Source: Sambucus nigra
Taxonomy: Eukaryota > Streptophyta > Magnoliopsida > Dipsacales > Adoxaceae
Length of the DNA stretch: 64,000 bases
Direction: 5' to 3'
Assembly: GCA_949130495.1 (NCBI GenBank)
Contig: OX422210.1
Coordinates: 633,768,585 to 633,832,584, forward strand
The notes beneath the pieces were generated by a model, which did not search any database, was not told the origin of the DNA, and saw only the letters and a list, made by a program, of their open reading frames with translations. The translations under genes were made by a program, and so were the position numbers. Shown piece by piece: positions 1 through 9,329 of the stretch (its first letter is position 1; every line of letters begins with the position of its first letter).

Positions 1-137
1 TATGTTTGTAACTAATTTGATATTTCATGATTTATGAAGGGGGGATTAGACTAAAAATAAATTAACATTATTCATATCACATATGAAATAATACAACATT
101 TACAATTATATATGAACATAAAAGTGGGGTCATTACA
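1..137 (-). repeat. Partial 3' LTR of a chromovirus-like Ty3/gypsy element
   Basis: Read on the minus strand, the LTR begins TGTAATGACCCC at position 137 and runs out of the window at position 1. It directly follows a polypurine tract (138-150) and the pol end (189-1227), which is the standard order for a 3' LTR. The TGTAATRACCCC-like start resembles those of the two other chromovirus LTRs in this window (ending at 47257 and 62300). The far end of the LTR lies outside the window, so its length and target-site duplication cannot be seen. Confidence 0.75.
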
Positions 138-150
138 TCCTACCCTCCTT
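138..150 (-). other. Polypurine tract
   Basis: On the minus strand this reads AAGGAGGGTAGGA and abuts the LTR start. It is the expected primer site for plus-strand DNA synthesis. Just upstream is a GGGGACCAAA-type segment, the counterpart of the GGGACGAAATT segment that precedes the LTRs ending at 47257 and 62300. Confidence 0.75.
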
Positions 151-188
151 ATAAAAAGTTTGGTCCCCAAACTTTACTTACATAAATT

Positions 189-1227
189 TTAAAATAAGTA
201 TGGATATCGCTCCTTTATTTCATCTTCTCGTTCCCATGTTGCTTCTTCAACAGTATGATTACGCCATAATAATTTGACCAGTGGAATTACCTTAGATAGT
301 AATATTTGATCTTTATGGTCCAAAATTTCTACTGGATGCTCAATGTATGACAAATCTTCTCTAATTTGAAGAGGTTCGTGACTTAGGATATGCGCTGGAT
401 CTGGGACATATTTCTTCATCATTGACACATGGAACACATTATGCACCCCAGAGAGTTCAGGGGGTAAGGTTATTCTATACGCAACAGGTCCTATCCTTTC
501 GAGGATTTTAAAAGGTCCTATGTATCTTGGACTCAATTTCCCTTTCTTTCCAAATCGAATTACTCCCTTTCCTGGTGATACTCGCAAGAAGACATGATCT
601 CCTCTTTGGAATTCTAGTTGGCGGTGTCGATTGTTGACGTAACTCTTTTGACGGCTTTGAGATATTTGAAGTCGGTCTTGTATCAATTTCACCTTCTTTA
701 TTGTGATATGGATCAATTCTGGTCCCAACAATTTTCTTTCTCCAACTTCTACCCAACATGCAGGGGAACGACACCTTCGACCATAAAGTGCCTTATACGG
801 AGCCATTTGAATACTTGCTTGATAAATATTATTATATGCAAATTCCACTAACGGTAAATGATCATCCCAATTGCCTTTCAAATCAAGTACGCATGCCCTA
901 AGCATATCCTCTAAAGTTTGAATGGTTTTCTCATATTGTCCATCCGTTTGAGGGTGAAAAGCGGTGCTGAAATTCAATTTTGTTCCCATGGCTACTTGTA
1001 GGCTTTTCCAAAAGCGAGACGCAAATCTAGGGTCACGATCAGAAATAATTGAAACAGGGGTTCCATGAAGCCAAATAATTTCCCGCACATACAACTTAGC
1101 TAACTTTTCTAAAGAATGGGTAATCTTAATGGCAAGAAAATGAGCAGATTTAGTTAACCTATCAATAATTACCCAAATAGAATCATTACCATTTTAACTC
1201 CTCGATAAACCTCTCACAAAATCCATA
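189..1227 (-). pseudogene. Ty3/gypsy integrase C-terminal half with chromodomain-like tail, truncated
   Basis: This is the 3' end of a chromovirus polyprotein. Reading on the minus strand, the catalytic core is entered near MDFVRG. It continues through IWVIIDRLTKSAHF, the second catalytic Asp in SDRDPRF and the Glu of the QTDGQYEKTIQTLED segment. After the core come the GPFKILERIG barrel region and a chromodomain-like end with WRNHTVEEATWERED. The stop after RYPYLF is followed by the polypurine tract. The frame has a TAA at 1194-1196 near the core start. Similarity ends at about 1227, so the zinc finger, RNase H and reverse transcriptase are missing. It is a dead, 5'-truncated copy. Its closest relative in the window is pol at 62343-64000. 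Confidence 0.9.
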
Positions 1228-1249
1228 ATCAACACATGTATTTTTACTA

Positions 1250-1399
1250 ACACCTTATTAAGCGGAGAGAATCGTAAACCATCCGGGTCTTTCTCACGAA
1301 ATCCCGAAAATGAGGCTCGTCTTGGACTGGAAGATCTGTTACCCGAACCAACTCCGATAACCGTTGGCTTTTTTTCCTCACCACAATAGAGAGCTCACT
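1250..1399 (-). pseudogene. Host gene fragment, possibly SUVH-type histone methyltransferase
   Basis: About 50 codons on the minus strand contain SELVRVTDLPVQDEPHFRDF followed by VRKTRMVYDSLRLI. I read this as resembling the stretch just before the SRA/YDG domain in plant SUVH histone H3K9 methyltransferases, where a basic-TRM-x-Y/F-DSLR helix is common. This is recalled family knowledge, not a search result. Only this piece is visible: no SRA or SET domain follows, and a TAG lies at 1247-1249. The open frame upstream to 1609 looks like low-complexity repeat rather than protein. It lies next to another host gene fragment (1787-2071) on the same strand. Confidence 0.4.
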
Positions 1400-1477
1400 G
1401 TAGTTTTCTTCTTGTACGGACACGATCGCCAGTGCTGAATAAAGATTTTCACGGACATATCTGCCAAATGAAGAACA

Positions 1478-1610
1478 TATCTCAGTGCTGAAATTCAGAG
1501 AGAGGGTGAAAAAGGGTGAAGAACACATCTCAGTGCCAAATATATACAGTGCTGAATAAGGGTGAAAAAATTGAAAGAGGCCTATCTCAGTGCTGAAATT
1601 CAGAGACAAA
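1478..1610. repeat. Short duplicated motif
   Basis: The motif ATCTCAGTGCTGAAATTCAG occurs at about 1479 and 1584. Shorter copies with CAGTGC and GGGTGAAAAA lie between and upstream. The duplication explains the apparently open but repetitive frame in 1400-1609. I see no function. Confidence 0.7.
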
Positions 1611-1786
1611 GTACCTGTTATTAATAAGCTTGTTCACGTCCACCACGAAGAGGAGTCGCCGGAGCAAAATAAAAACCAAAACTTTCAACCTTGAAACAAC
1701 CAAAAAAATAACTCAAGAGTGAGAACTTGTTTCCTCTGGGGATGTTTTTAGATCTGTTAAATACTATAAGAGATCTACATAAAAAA

Positions 1787-2071
1787 TCAAAACGTCATTA
1801 GATTAGTAATCTCGGCTGAGCACTTGGTGCAGTTGAAATAAAATCTGAATATTTCTATTCCCAAATATGTCTCTCCAATGATGTCTTCTTTGCGGGAATT
1901 GAACTTGGTGCCCTTATAGATGTAGTTGCCCCAGGTGTTGCAGCGTATGCTCATGGGAAGCATCATTCTCACCTTAATTTGTTGATTTTTTGGTTGTTTC
2001 CTCCGAGGTATCTTCGCAGGATCGAAGTCCGGAAGCGGGTAGTACTTATTCAACACCTTTCTCTCTCCCAT
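1787..2071 (-). pseudogene. 5' fragment of a YJU2/CWC16 (CCDC94-type) splicing factor gene
   Basis: The minus-strand frame starts [11 protein letters not shown] and continues through [46 protein letters not shown] and [14 protein letters not shown] to CTKCSAEIT. This is the very conserved N-terminus of the YJU2/CWC16 family, spliceosome factors that act around the first catalytic step. The first zinc-ligand pair, normally CNTC, reads CNTW here. One extra Leu is present in YYPLPDFDP, and FYFKC has become FYFNC. Similarity stops at AEIT, followed by five unrelated codons and a stop, with no splice donor at the break. About 95 codons of a gene usually near 300 remain, so this is a non-functional captured or retained fragment. 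Confidence 0.85.
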
Positions 2072-2274
2072 CTTCTTTCAATCTATCAATCCAATAAACG
2101 ATATGTCCAAATAATATGCCTTATAACTCAAAATCGAAACCCTCGCAAAACCTTATTATTAAATGATAACCTTGTGTCCAAATAACCATCGATAACCATG
2201 TGTCCGAGATACCTGAAAGGTAAAGAAAACATGAGACGTAAAATCAACCCATGAGACGAAAACATGAGCAGTTA

Positions 2275-2327
2275 GCAGCTATATAGTAGCTATATAACTG
2301 CTATATAGCAACTATAGCAGCTATATA
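2275..2327. repeat. Palindromic GCTATATAG cluster
   Basis: About 50 bases are built from overlapping AGCTATATAGT, GCTATATAAC and GCTATATAGC units. The segment is nearly self-complementary and could fold as a hairpin or cruciform. Confidence 0.7.
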
Positions 2328-2813
2328 CCGAAAATAAGGCAAGATCTACACTACTTGATATCAAATAAATTTAGTTGGGCCTTATGTTGATCTTGGTCCT
2401 CAAACATGAACATTCGGTTGTCAAAAATCACATCCCATTCTAACCAAGATTACACAAATTCTGAAGATGTATATTAATTGAAATGCAATGTGAAGATGTA
2501 AAATCGTTGTTAAGGGCTAGAGAGAATTATCTATTTTTCCTCCACATTATGTTGCCCTGTGTCTTGAACAAAATTCGCTAATCCTATAGCTCATCATTGC
2601 AAGTCATGCCTTAGTACCCCCCGTATATGAATCAATTTGGAATTACTAAAAAACTTACCGTAATCAATTACAAATAGTAAATATCTACATATTCAATTGG
2701 TTCTGTGGCGTGTGAAAGTGTGCGTTCAAACTATATGTTTGTCGTAAAGAATTCAGTTGGTTCTCTAAGAATGCTTATGTATAGTTAGTTTGTCATTGAA
2801 ATTTTATAATGGC

Positions 2814-2861
2814 TTTCACATACTTAGATCATATTACTTTCACATACTTAGACCATATTAC
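2814..2861. repeat. 24-bp tandem duplication
   Basis: Two adjacent 24-bp units (2814-2837 and 2838-2861) start TTTCACATACTTAGA and differ by one base. Confidence 0.9.
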
Positions 2862-2980
2862 CACAGAAAAAATAATTAACACAGAAGAAAAAATTCCAAT
2901 GACAAACTCTGATCAAGACCATATTTAGAATGATCATAGAAAACGGAAGCATCACATGACCATCTGGTGTTCTTACACAC

Positions 2981-3034
2981 ATAATCAATATGCTCACCAC
3001 AATCGATATGCTCACCATAATCAATATGCTTCCG
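2981..3034. repeat. 18-bp tandem triplication
   Basis: Three adjacent 18-bp units derive from ATAATCAATATGCTCACC (2981-2998, 2999-3016, 3017-3034). The third is the most diverged. Confidence 0.9.
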
Positions 3035-3589
3035 CCAGTGTTCTATGTGAGAGAAAAAATTAATAAAATAACGAAGTTAGTTATCAAAAATATCCATAAT
3101 AATTTTTTAAAAAATAATATCCATTATATATAATGAATATAAAAAACATTTATTCTTAGTTCATAGTTAAAATGCAATAAAAACGAAAGTAGAAAATAAA
3201 ATTGTATAAAACTTGTCAGATAATGAACCTTGAAGTAGAATCCATGTTCCATATGTTAAATTACCTGTAAAAGAAGTATAAACCATGAATGAGAATCCCC
3301 AAAAATTAGGGTTTACAAAAAGGAAAATGAACTTGAATATAAAAGAGAAGAAACAAAATATTAACAGTTATTCAATTATTTCAGAATCCTCAATACTGAA
3401 TATAAGAGAAGAAACAAAAATATTAGTTACACCACAAAAATCAAACCCGCAAATACCATAATTCAAAGTTGTCAGATTTAAAAAAATAAAAAATGCACAA
3501 ATCGTTACCAATTGAAACATAAAATTGAAACCAATCAATACCATTTGAAACCTACCTAATAGGAGAGGAGACATAGAGAGAGGGAAAAA

Positions 3590-3850
3590 CCTAGCTTGTG
3601 TTGTGTTTCCATGGTGCCATTCTGATGAAACAAACCTAAAGTGAGTAGGATTTTAGATCAATCGGGTTTTAGATTTGATTTTGAAGCGGCGGAGGAGGTG
3701 GGATACAGAAGAGAGCGACGCAGCGGAGGAGGGAAAATTTGAGAGGGACACAGCGGAGGATGGAGACACGGTAGGGTTTGAGTTTTGGGAGAGAATGAGG
3801 GGGTAATCGTGAAAGAACGGGATTGCAAAAGCCAAAATGAGTAGGGTTAA
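3590..3850 (-). other. Pyrimidine-rich, leader-like segment (possible old 5' UTR)
   Basis: Read on the minus strand, 3850 to 3650 is rich in CTCTCTC and CTCCGCCGC, which is typical of plant 5' leaders. It is followed by an ATG context (ATGGCACCATGG, near 3620) that gives nine codons before a stop. A GT donor-like site (AG|GTTTTTC) directly follows that stop. The 60-codon open frame at 3653-3835 is low in complexity (Ser/Pro/Leu) and I do not call it a gene. It could be the leader of a lost host gene or a transposon end. Confidence 0.3.
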
Positions 3851-4272
3851 TTGTTAGAGAGAGAGAGAACCGTGTACTTGGGTAGTGTCAAAAAGGCTTC
3901 AATGTGTTAATTTCCTATTTTATTCATGTATTTGAATTTTGGGTAAAAGGAGGAAAGGAAATGAAGGTTAAAAAAGGGGGGGAACTCAAATATGTAAGGG
4001 GTAAAAATGGTAAAAAAAATATTTTAATAACAACCATTGGATCGTTGCCTTGTTGGCTTCGATCTGAACCATGAAGTGTCTCCCAAACTTATGAATAGTA
4101 AAAACACCATTGTAACTTATTATATATATATATATATATTCACCAACCAACGAACAAGGACAATCTACAAGTTGTTTCAAAGAAAATGAAATAGCAAAAG
4201 ACTAAAAATTTCTTCATTAAAACCAAGTAGATTACATATGATATGAATTTTGATTCATTACATAAACATATC

Positions 4273-5556
4273 CTATTCTATGGGTTTCTTTCCCTCTGCT
4301 TTTGAAACAGGTTCTACCCCAGCTGGAGGATCATCTAACGCATAAGGGGAATTTATAAAGTTTAGATCTCGCAGCATTCTGACATTCATTATGGATGGTC
4401 GATCAAGCAAGTGTTCCGGACGAACTATCTCAAAGTTTGCATGAAGACTGTAATCACCGAGATACTTGGAAATCAGGAATCGAGGAATTGCATGAGCAGG
4501 AATCCAACTAATATCAAGCTTAAAAGGAGGCACGGGAAAATTGAGCACTCCAGGCTCATAATAATCCCATAAGCAGTGTCCTTGCTCCAATTTTAGCACA
4601 CACATAGCGTTCAACCATCCCTGCTTGTACCCCTCATTATTCGATTGCTGCAAACAAGCATCAAGAAGATATAGAGCTTCATTATACCTAGCCATCCAAA
4701 ATTCCCTAGGTTGTTTGTGAAATTGATAAGTTAACCTCTCAAGTTGCTCATGGAGTTTCTTCACCGGAATTTCTTTACTTTCCAGAGCAGAACTTTGATT
4801 AGAGAGTTGCTCGGTGAAGTTCAAAATCTTCTTAGACATTTCTGCCAAGGCTTAGTTCTTCGCCATCAACTAAACGGCTTGATTTGCTAAAGCCGACTGA
4901 GTTCTCGCCTCTTCAATGGTGACCCGACCAGCCCTTGCTCGTCCACAAGAAGAAGATCTTGCTCTACCACGAGTAGATGTGGAGGGTCCAACTCATTTCA
5001 AAGTTTCTAACTCATCTCGTAAGTTAGCATTTTCTACCTCCAAGAAGGAAAAACCTTCATCATTAATGGGGACCAAGGCTCCCGAGGAAGAGGCAGCAGA
5101 TTTGAGTTGTTTTATTTCCTCCTGCAAAGCAATGTTCTCCTGCTCTAACAACTTGGCGATATGTCTATGCTCTTTAATTTCAAGCTTCAGAACACTCTCC
5201 TTTTTCTCATGTGCAGAAATAAACTTGTCATATCCCTTGTCAGCACTCAATTGTTGGTACTTTTTCTCATAGCCTTGATGCAGAAGTGTAAAAGATTCTT
5301 TGTACTGCTGTTGGAGTTCCTCGATCGTTCCTTGAACATCTTCAATCATTTCATAGTAGGCCACATTATTGGCAACAGCACGATCGAGCAAGCACTTTAG
5401 GTATTGATAACAATCAATTACTCGTTCAGAGGCATCTGGTCCAAGAATATCAATGATTTGAGCCTCAGTAAAATCTGCATGACCAACTTTGAAATAGTCA
5501 TTGCATTTCTTCATCAACTCTGAATCATAAGCTGATAAAAGTTCCATCCTGGCCAC
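4273..5556 (-). pseudogene. Antisense gene 2 of Tat element X: coiled-coil protein
   Basis: Reading on the minus strand, the frame opens MARMELLSAYDSELMKKCND just after a splice-acceptor-like TTTTGTCTTTGCTAG. It runs through a long Glu/Lys/Gln/Leu-rich region predicted to be coiled coil (to about 4993) and resumes at AEMSKKILNFTEQLS. The C-terminal part (to 4273) contains DISWIPAHAIPRFLISKYLG and ends GKKPIE. Stops interrupt the part around 4993-4850. The C-terminal SWIP-x-AIP segment recurs in Tat 2 (SWIPMDAIPISLIWKYL, 34448-34660), so this is a conserved part of the element, not chance. Its function is unknown. Grande/Retand-like Tat elements are known to carry antisense open frames between pol and the 3' LTR. 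Confidence 0.7.
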
Positions 5557-5756
5557 AAACTAGCAAAGACAAAATGAAAAATTAACGTCAACAATAATGC
5601 GAACAGAGCAAGTAAAAGAGAAATTCAAGACGAACAACAGGAGTTCAAATTTTATTCATTATGATAAAGGAAAACATTGTTCAAGGATTACATTCAAGAA
5701 AATAGCAAAACAAAAGACCCGAACAACTTTACACCTTCTCCTTATTTCCTATGACT

Positions 5757-7854
5757 TATTCGGACGGTTTGAATGAAGGGGTTGGTTGCTCAGAGAGAAA
5801 TGGCAGTTGCTCGGCAGGTGTGCTAACTGGTCGAACTTCCTCAAAAGGTTGAACAACAAGTACCTGCTCTCATGTCATGATAGAAGACTCATCTGAAGCT
5901 GCTTCATCTTATTCTTCTTCTCCAGGAGAGGGAGGAGGGCCATGAGTATGCTCCTGGAACAACTTAGAACTTTCAGCAACCTTCAATTTCTTCAAGGCTG
6001 CTACCCATCCATCCCTAAAATATTTGACACTGGCATACTCCATTTGAGAAGACATGACAGCCATGCCCTTGTTCCAACCCTTGTCCCAACCAGCACTAAA
6101 GGATTTTTTAACTGCAGCTTTCCTTTTTGCTCTCTCCAATGAGGTCCTTTCCCTAAGGAGCTCCTCGATAGATTTCAGCTTTTCCTCTACCTCTGCCTTA
6201 TGTTGCTCAACATCTTGAAGCTTAGCAACATTTTCCTCAGCAGATTTAAGCTTGACCTCAAGCTCCTTGTTATTCTGTTTAGCTTCCTTCAATTTCTTCT
6301 CAAATCTTTGGAGGCAGTTTCAGCCTGATCTCATTTCGCTTCAACAGACTTCAATTGCTTCTCCCAAGCATCTTTGTCTTCCTCGTACTTCTGACGAGAT
6401 TCCCTCAAAGACTGGGTTAGTCCAGCAAAAGCTTCTTTTACCCCACCCGAGGAGCTGGAAGCCTTGATAGCTTCATCTTTCTTCAAAATGTTGTTGAAGC
6501 AAGTCACGAGCTGAAAAAAGGAAGAATTTTGAGTCAATATATGAATATAGTACTAAGAAAATAAAGGAGTTAGACTAAAGATACTTACTGAAGTAATATG
6601 TTGAGCAGATAATGTAGTAAGTCTCTCACGAGAAAAGGTGTCTTCAACACCTTGGGATTCTGGAACAGTCCAGGATCTTACCAAGCCCACAGCAGATCTC
6701 GAGTGAACAAGAGCTGGAACACTACCTTCAACATTTGAAGGTTGAGAGATAGGTTCAACAGGTCTCTCAGAATAGCTTCTTTTTATTCTCCTCAGAGGAA
6801 CAGGAGTATTTTCAATTAAAGATGTTATCTCTATTGGGGAGATGATAACAGTCTTACTCGGAGGCACAAGGGGCTTCTTAATAGTTTCTGTGGCAGCAAT
6901 GGAAGGGGGTACATCTGTATTCTTTATCCCTTTATCTGGGACATCTTGTTTACTCTTCTTTGCCTCATCGGTGGTAAAGGCAGACTTGTCAAAAAAGGCA
7001 GGAGCTTTCCTATTCTTTATTAAATCAGTAATAGGAATACTCAAGTCAGAGGAAGAACCTTCCACACTGGTTTCAAAGGTTGGTACCTGATCAAGATCAA
7101 CCACCACTGGACGAGGACGAGCAATAAAAGATGAAGTGTATCTTTTGTATTGCAATAAATAAGAAGCAAATCTAACGTGCTCCCCAGCAACAGATTGATG
7201 CAAGCCCCAGATAAATTTTAAATGCTTTATATTAACCTCGATTTCTTTTGGCGGTTTTCTTTTACTGTCAACTGTAACAAACAAAATCAAATGTCAGTGA
7301 TGCATTTCATCAAATACAAAGAAAACAAGATTTCAAAAATGAAAACAACCTATCCCATTGCCATAAAGCGGACACCTGGGACCTTGGTACACGTCATCTC
7401 CACTTAATGGAGGGTGTTGTCAATTTTTCATCACAACCCCATGATCAAAATAATCCCTATTGGCATCGGGAAGATTGACAACTAACGCTTTATTCGAAAA
7501 CCTAGTTTTTAAATAAAAAGTATTGTCACAAGTAACCCATCTGTAACAATACATAATTTCTGGAATTCCCAAACAAGTTCCATGAAGTTGATTCAACCTA
7601 TGTACCCCGTTAACTACCCTCCATGTATTTGGATCCACTCTTGCAGGTACAATATCGAAATATTGGCAAAACTCCAAACACAGGGGATTTGGCGGACAAG
7701 AAAAAACACACTCAGCTACAAAAAGACTTGGGAACCAGTTTCCCTCCGCCAAAAAAAGTAAATCACAAGGATAAGAAAGTTCTTCTAAAATAACCCACGA
7801 AGGGATTGAAAACTCAGACCAAAATTTGTCTAATGATTCAACAAGACAAACCAT
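5757..7854 (-). pseudogene. Antisense gene 1 of Tat element X: plant gypsy-type transposon-domain protein with introns
   Basis: On the minus strand, exon 1 (7854 to about 7345) starts MVCLVESLDKFWSEFS. It includes LLFLAEGNWFPSLF, PLCLEFCQYFDIVPARVDPN, RLNQLHGTCLGIPE and the YCYRW segment, the pattern of the plant putative gypsy-type transposon domain (Transposase_28-like). An in-frame TGA follows VVMKN. An intron probably ends at TTTGTTACAG near 7275. Exon 2 (RKPPKEIEVNIKHLKFIWG to about 6590) ends at a donor CA|GTAAGTAT. Exon 3 resumes after CTTCCTTTTTTCAG near 6515 and carries a long coiled coil (KQLKSVEAK, LKSAEENVAKLQ), with frameshifts near 6310. The protein probably ended near 5757 (PTPSFKPSE). 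The splice-like junctions suggest a real spliced antisense gene that has decayed. Confidence 0.7.
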
Positions 7855-7964
7855 GGTGAATAAAGAAAATAAAGAAGAAGGAAGAAAGTCTTACAGAGGA
7901 AATAGAGATCAGTTGTCAATGAACGATGGAAAGAACAAAGGCACAAGATAGAGAGAAGATGAAG

Positions 7965-8025
7965 AATTCAAATATACAGATTTTGAAAAGTGAAAAATGA
8001 TAGGATTTCTATCGTTTAAATACTT
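7965..8025 (-). promoter_or_regulatory. Possible promoter of the antisense genes
   Basis: On the minus strand, TATA-like strings GTATTTAAACG (about 8014-8024) and CTGTATATTTG (about 7970-7982) lie 110-170 bases upstream of the ATG at 7854, followed by a pyrimidine-rich leader. The position fits a TATA promoter facing away from the 3' LTR. This is sequence pattern only. Confidence 0.35.
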
Positions 8026-8265
8026 TACTTCGGCAATAAAGAAAAACAATGATTACAAGGAAAGACGTTTGCGTTTTCGGCGGCTAAAAGAAGAAAAGGG
8101 CACAAATATTGAAGTGATCGTGAAAATTCAAAATATTTATGAAGCTTGATATTATGCACTCAAAAAGGAATTATATATATTGAAAATTTCCCAAAATCCA
8201 TGAAGATCAGTAATCCAATCAGTTTTCAAGCAAAATATTCCACACTCTCCTTTAACCTCAACTGT

Positions 8266-8282
8266 GAAACATTAGGGGCTTC
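8266..8282 (+). other. Polypurine tract of Tat X
   Basis: The sequence GAAACATTAGGGGCTTC sits directly before the LTR start TGTTGATACC. It is a Tat-type purine-rich primer site and identifies the following LTR as a 3' LTR. Confidence 0.6.
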
Positions 8283-8805
8283 TGTTGATACCAAATTTAG
8301 TCTGCTGACGTGGGCCAATCATTTAAAGAAACGTGTCAACCTATGTGACAAATTCAAATACTTTAGACGAACAACATACTATCACCCTAGCAACTTAAGC
8401 GTACCGAGCAACTCAGGCGCCCCGAGAAACTTAAGCGTACCGAGCAACTTAAACGGTCCGAGCTACTTAGCGTGCAGAGCATCCAAATCAAGAGAATCAA
8501 AAGATAGCTACGCATTAAATGCACATTATTATCATACAGATGTATATGTCTACTAGATAACAGCGCATTATCCTTTCATATGTACAGCCTCAAGGCTATA
8601 AATACATGGTAACTTCCTCATAGGAGGGGGACTTTGGATATCTTGGTAAACCTATTATCGAGATTCCAAATAAACAGTCAGCAATACAAAAATAGTGGAC
8701 GTAGGCCATTTTCTTCAGGCTGAACCACTTTAAAAATCCTTTGTCTTATTAATTTATTTATCTGTGATTGATTAATTAGAGATAATCTAATTTTTTACAT
8801 CAACA
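8283..8805 (+). repeat. 3' LTR of Tat element X (523 bp)
   Basis: It starts TGTTGATACCAAATTTAG and ends TTTTTTACATCAACA, giving inverted ends TGTTGAT/ATCAACA. It aligns along its length with the Tat 3 LTR (38494-39000), sharing a TATA box at nearly the same offset (314 against 311) and a block TAGTGGACGTAGGC versus CAGTGGACGTATGC. No primer binding site follows, which confirms it is a 3' LTR. The next five bases are CTGAT and the left duplication partner is not visible. Confidence 0.85.
8597..8604 (+). promoter_or_regulatory. TATA box in Tat X LTR
   Basis: TATAAATA at LTR offset 314, shared with the Tat 3 LTR. This is the likely core promoter of this LTR family. Confidence 0.6.
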
Positions 8806-9329
8806 CTGATGCCATTTTCTAGTCATATGGATCGATTTTATCGTCCCAACTAAGTATTAGTTTTAGTTACCCGAGATAGTCAAATGTGCTAGAAACTATC
8901 CTTATGTTTTGCCAACTATGATCGGATCTTGTCTTCCATATGGATACAACAGACTTCTTATAATTTGGTAAATTTCCTATTCTTGGTATGCCCTAGATAG
9001 ATATCATACATGAAGTGAAACTTTTTTATCGTGACCTCATGGGGTCATACGTGATGTTTGTTTTATAGTCGTTGTGTTCTAGCATGTGATGTGTGGCTAA
9101 GATGTCTTCGGCTTTGGCTTTCAGCAAGTTTTTTAGCATATCTCCCCCACACCGATGAAAAACATAAAAAACAAACAACGACAGGATTCGTTAATAAATT
9201 TTATTCATTGCTAAAAGAGGGTTATAAGAAATAAAATGATTTTGAATGAAAATACGTTACATATTTGCCACTATTGATAGTATTTTCTTATATGTTCTGC
9301 ATTCCAATGATTCTTGAATTTCTCTTCTT

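Larger units (their letters stand above)
2072..3590. other. AT-rich stretch without recognisable genes
   Basis: No frame here resembles a protein. The stretch contains a cluster of GCTATATAG palindromes (2275-2327), a 24-bp tandem duplication (2814-2861) and an 18-bp triplication (2981-3034). The part just upstream of 2071 on the minus strand could be the old 5' UTR and promoter of the YJU2 fragment, but no element proves it. Confidence 0.6.
4190..8805 (+). mobile_element. Tat-type Ty3/gypsy element X, 3' half only
   Basis: The piece holds two antisense genes (4273-5556 and 5757-7854, minus strand), a polypurine tract and a plus-oriented 3' LTR (8283-8805). Gag and pol are absent. The same order (antisense genes after pol) is seen in Tat element 2, which fixes X as plus-oriented. 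The left boundary near 4190 is a guess from where the antisense 3' UTR fades. The right boundary at 8805 is clear because foreign Tat 1 internal sequence follows directly. This suggests X inserted into element 1 and later lost its left part. Confidence 0.7.

Noticed and set aside
3653..3835. 60-codon minus-strand Ser/Pro-rich frame
   Set aside because: Low complexity and leader-like base composition; no recognisable domain.
8806..8810. CTGAT as target duplication of Tat X
   Set aside because: The left partner is not visible because the left part of X is missing, so it cannot be supported.
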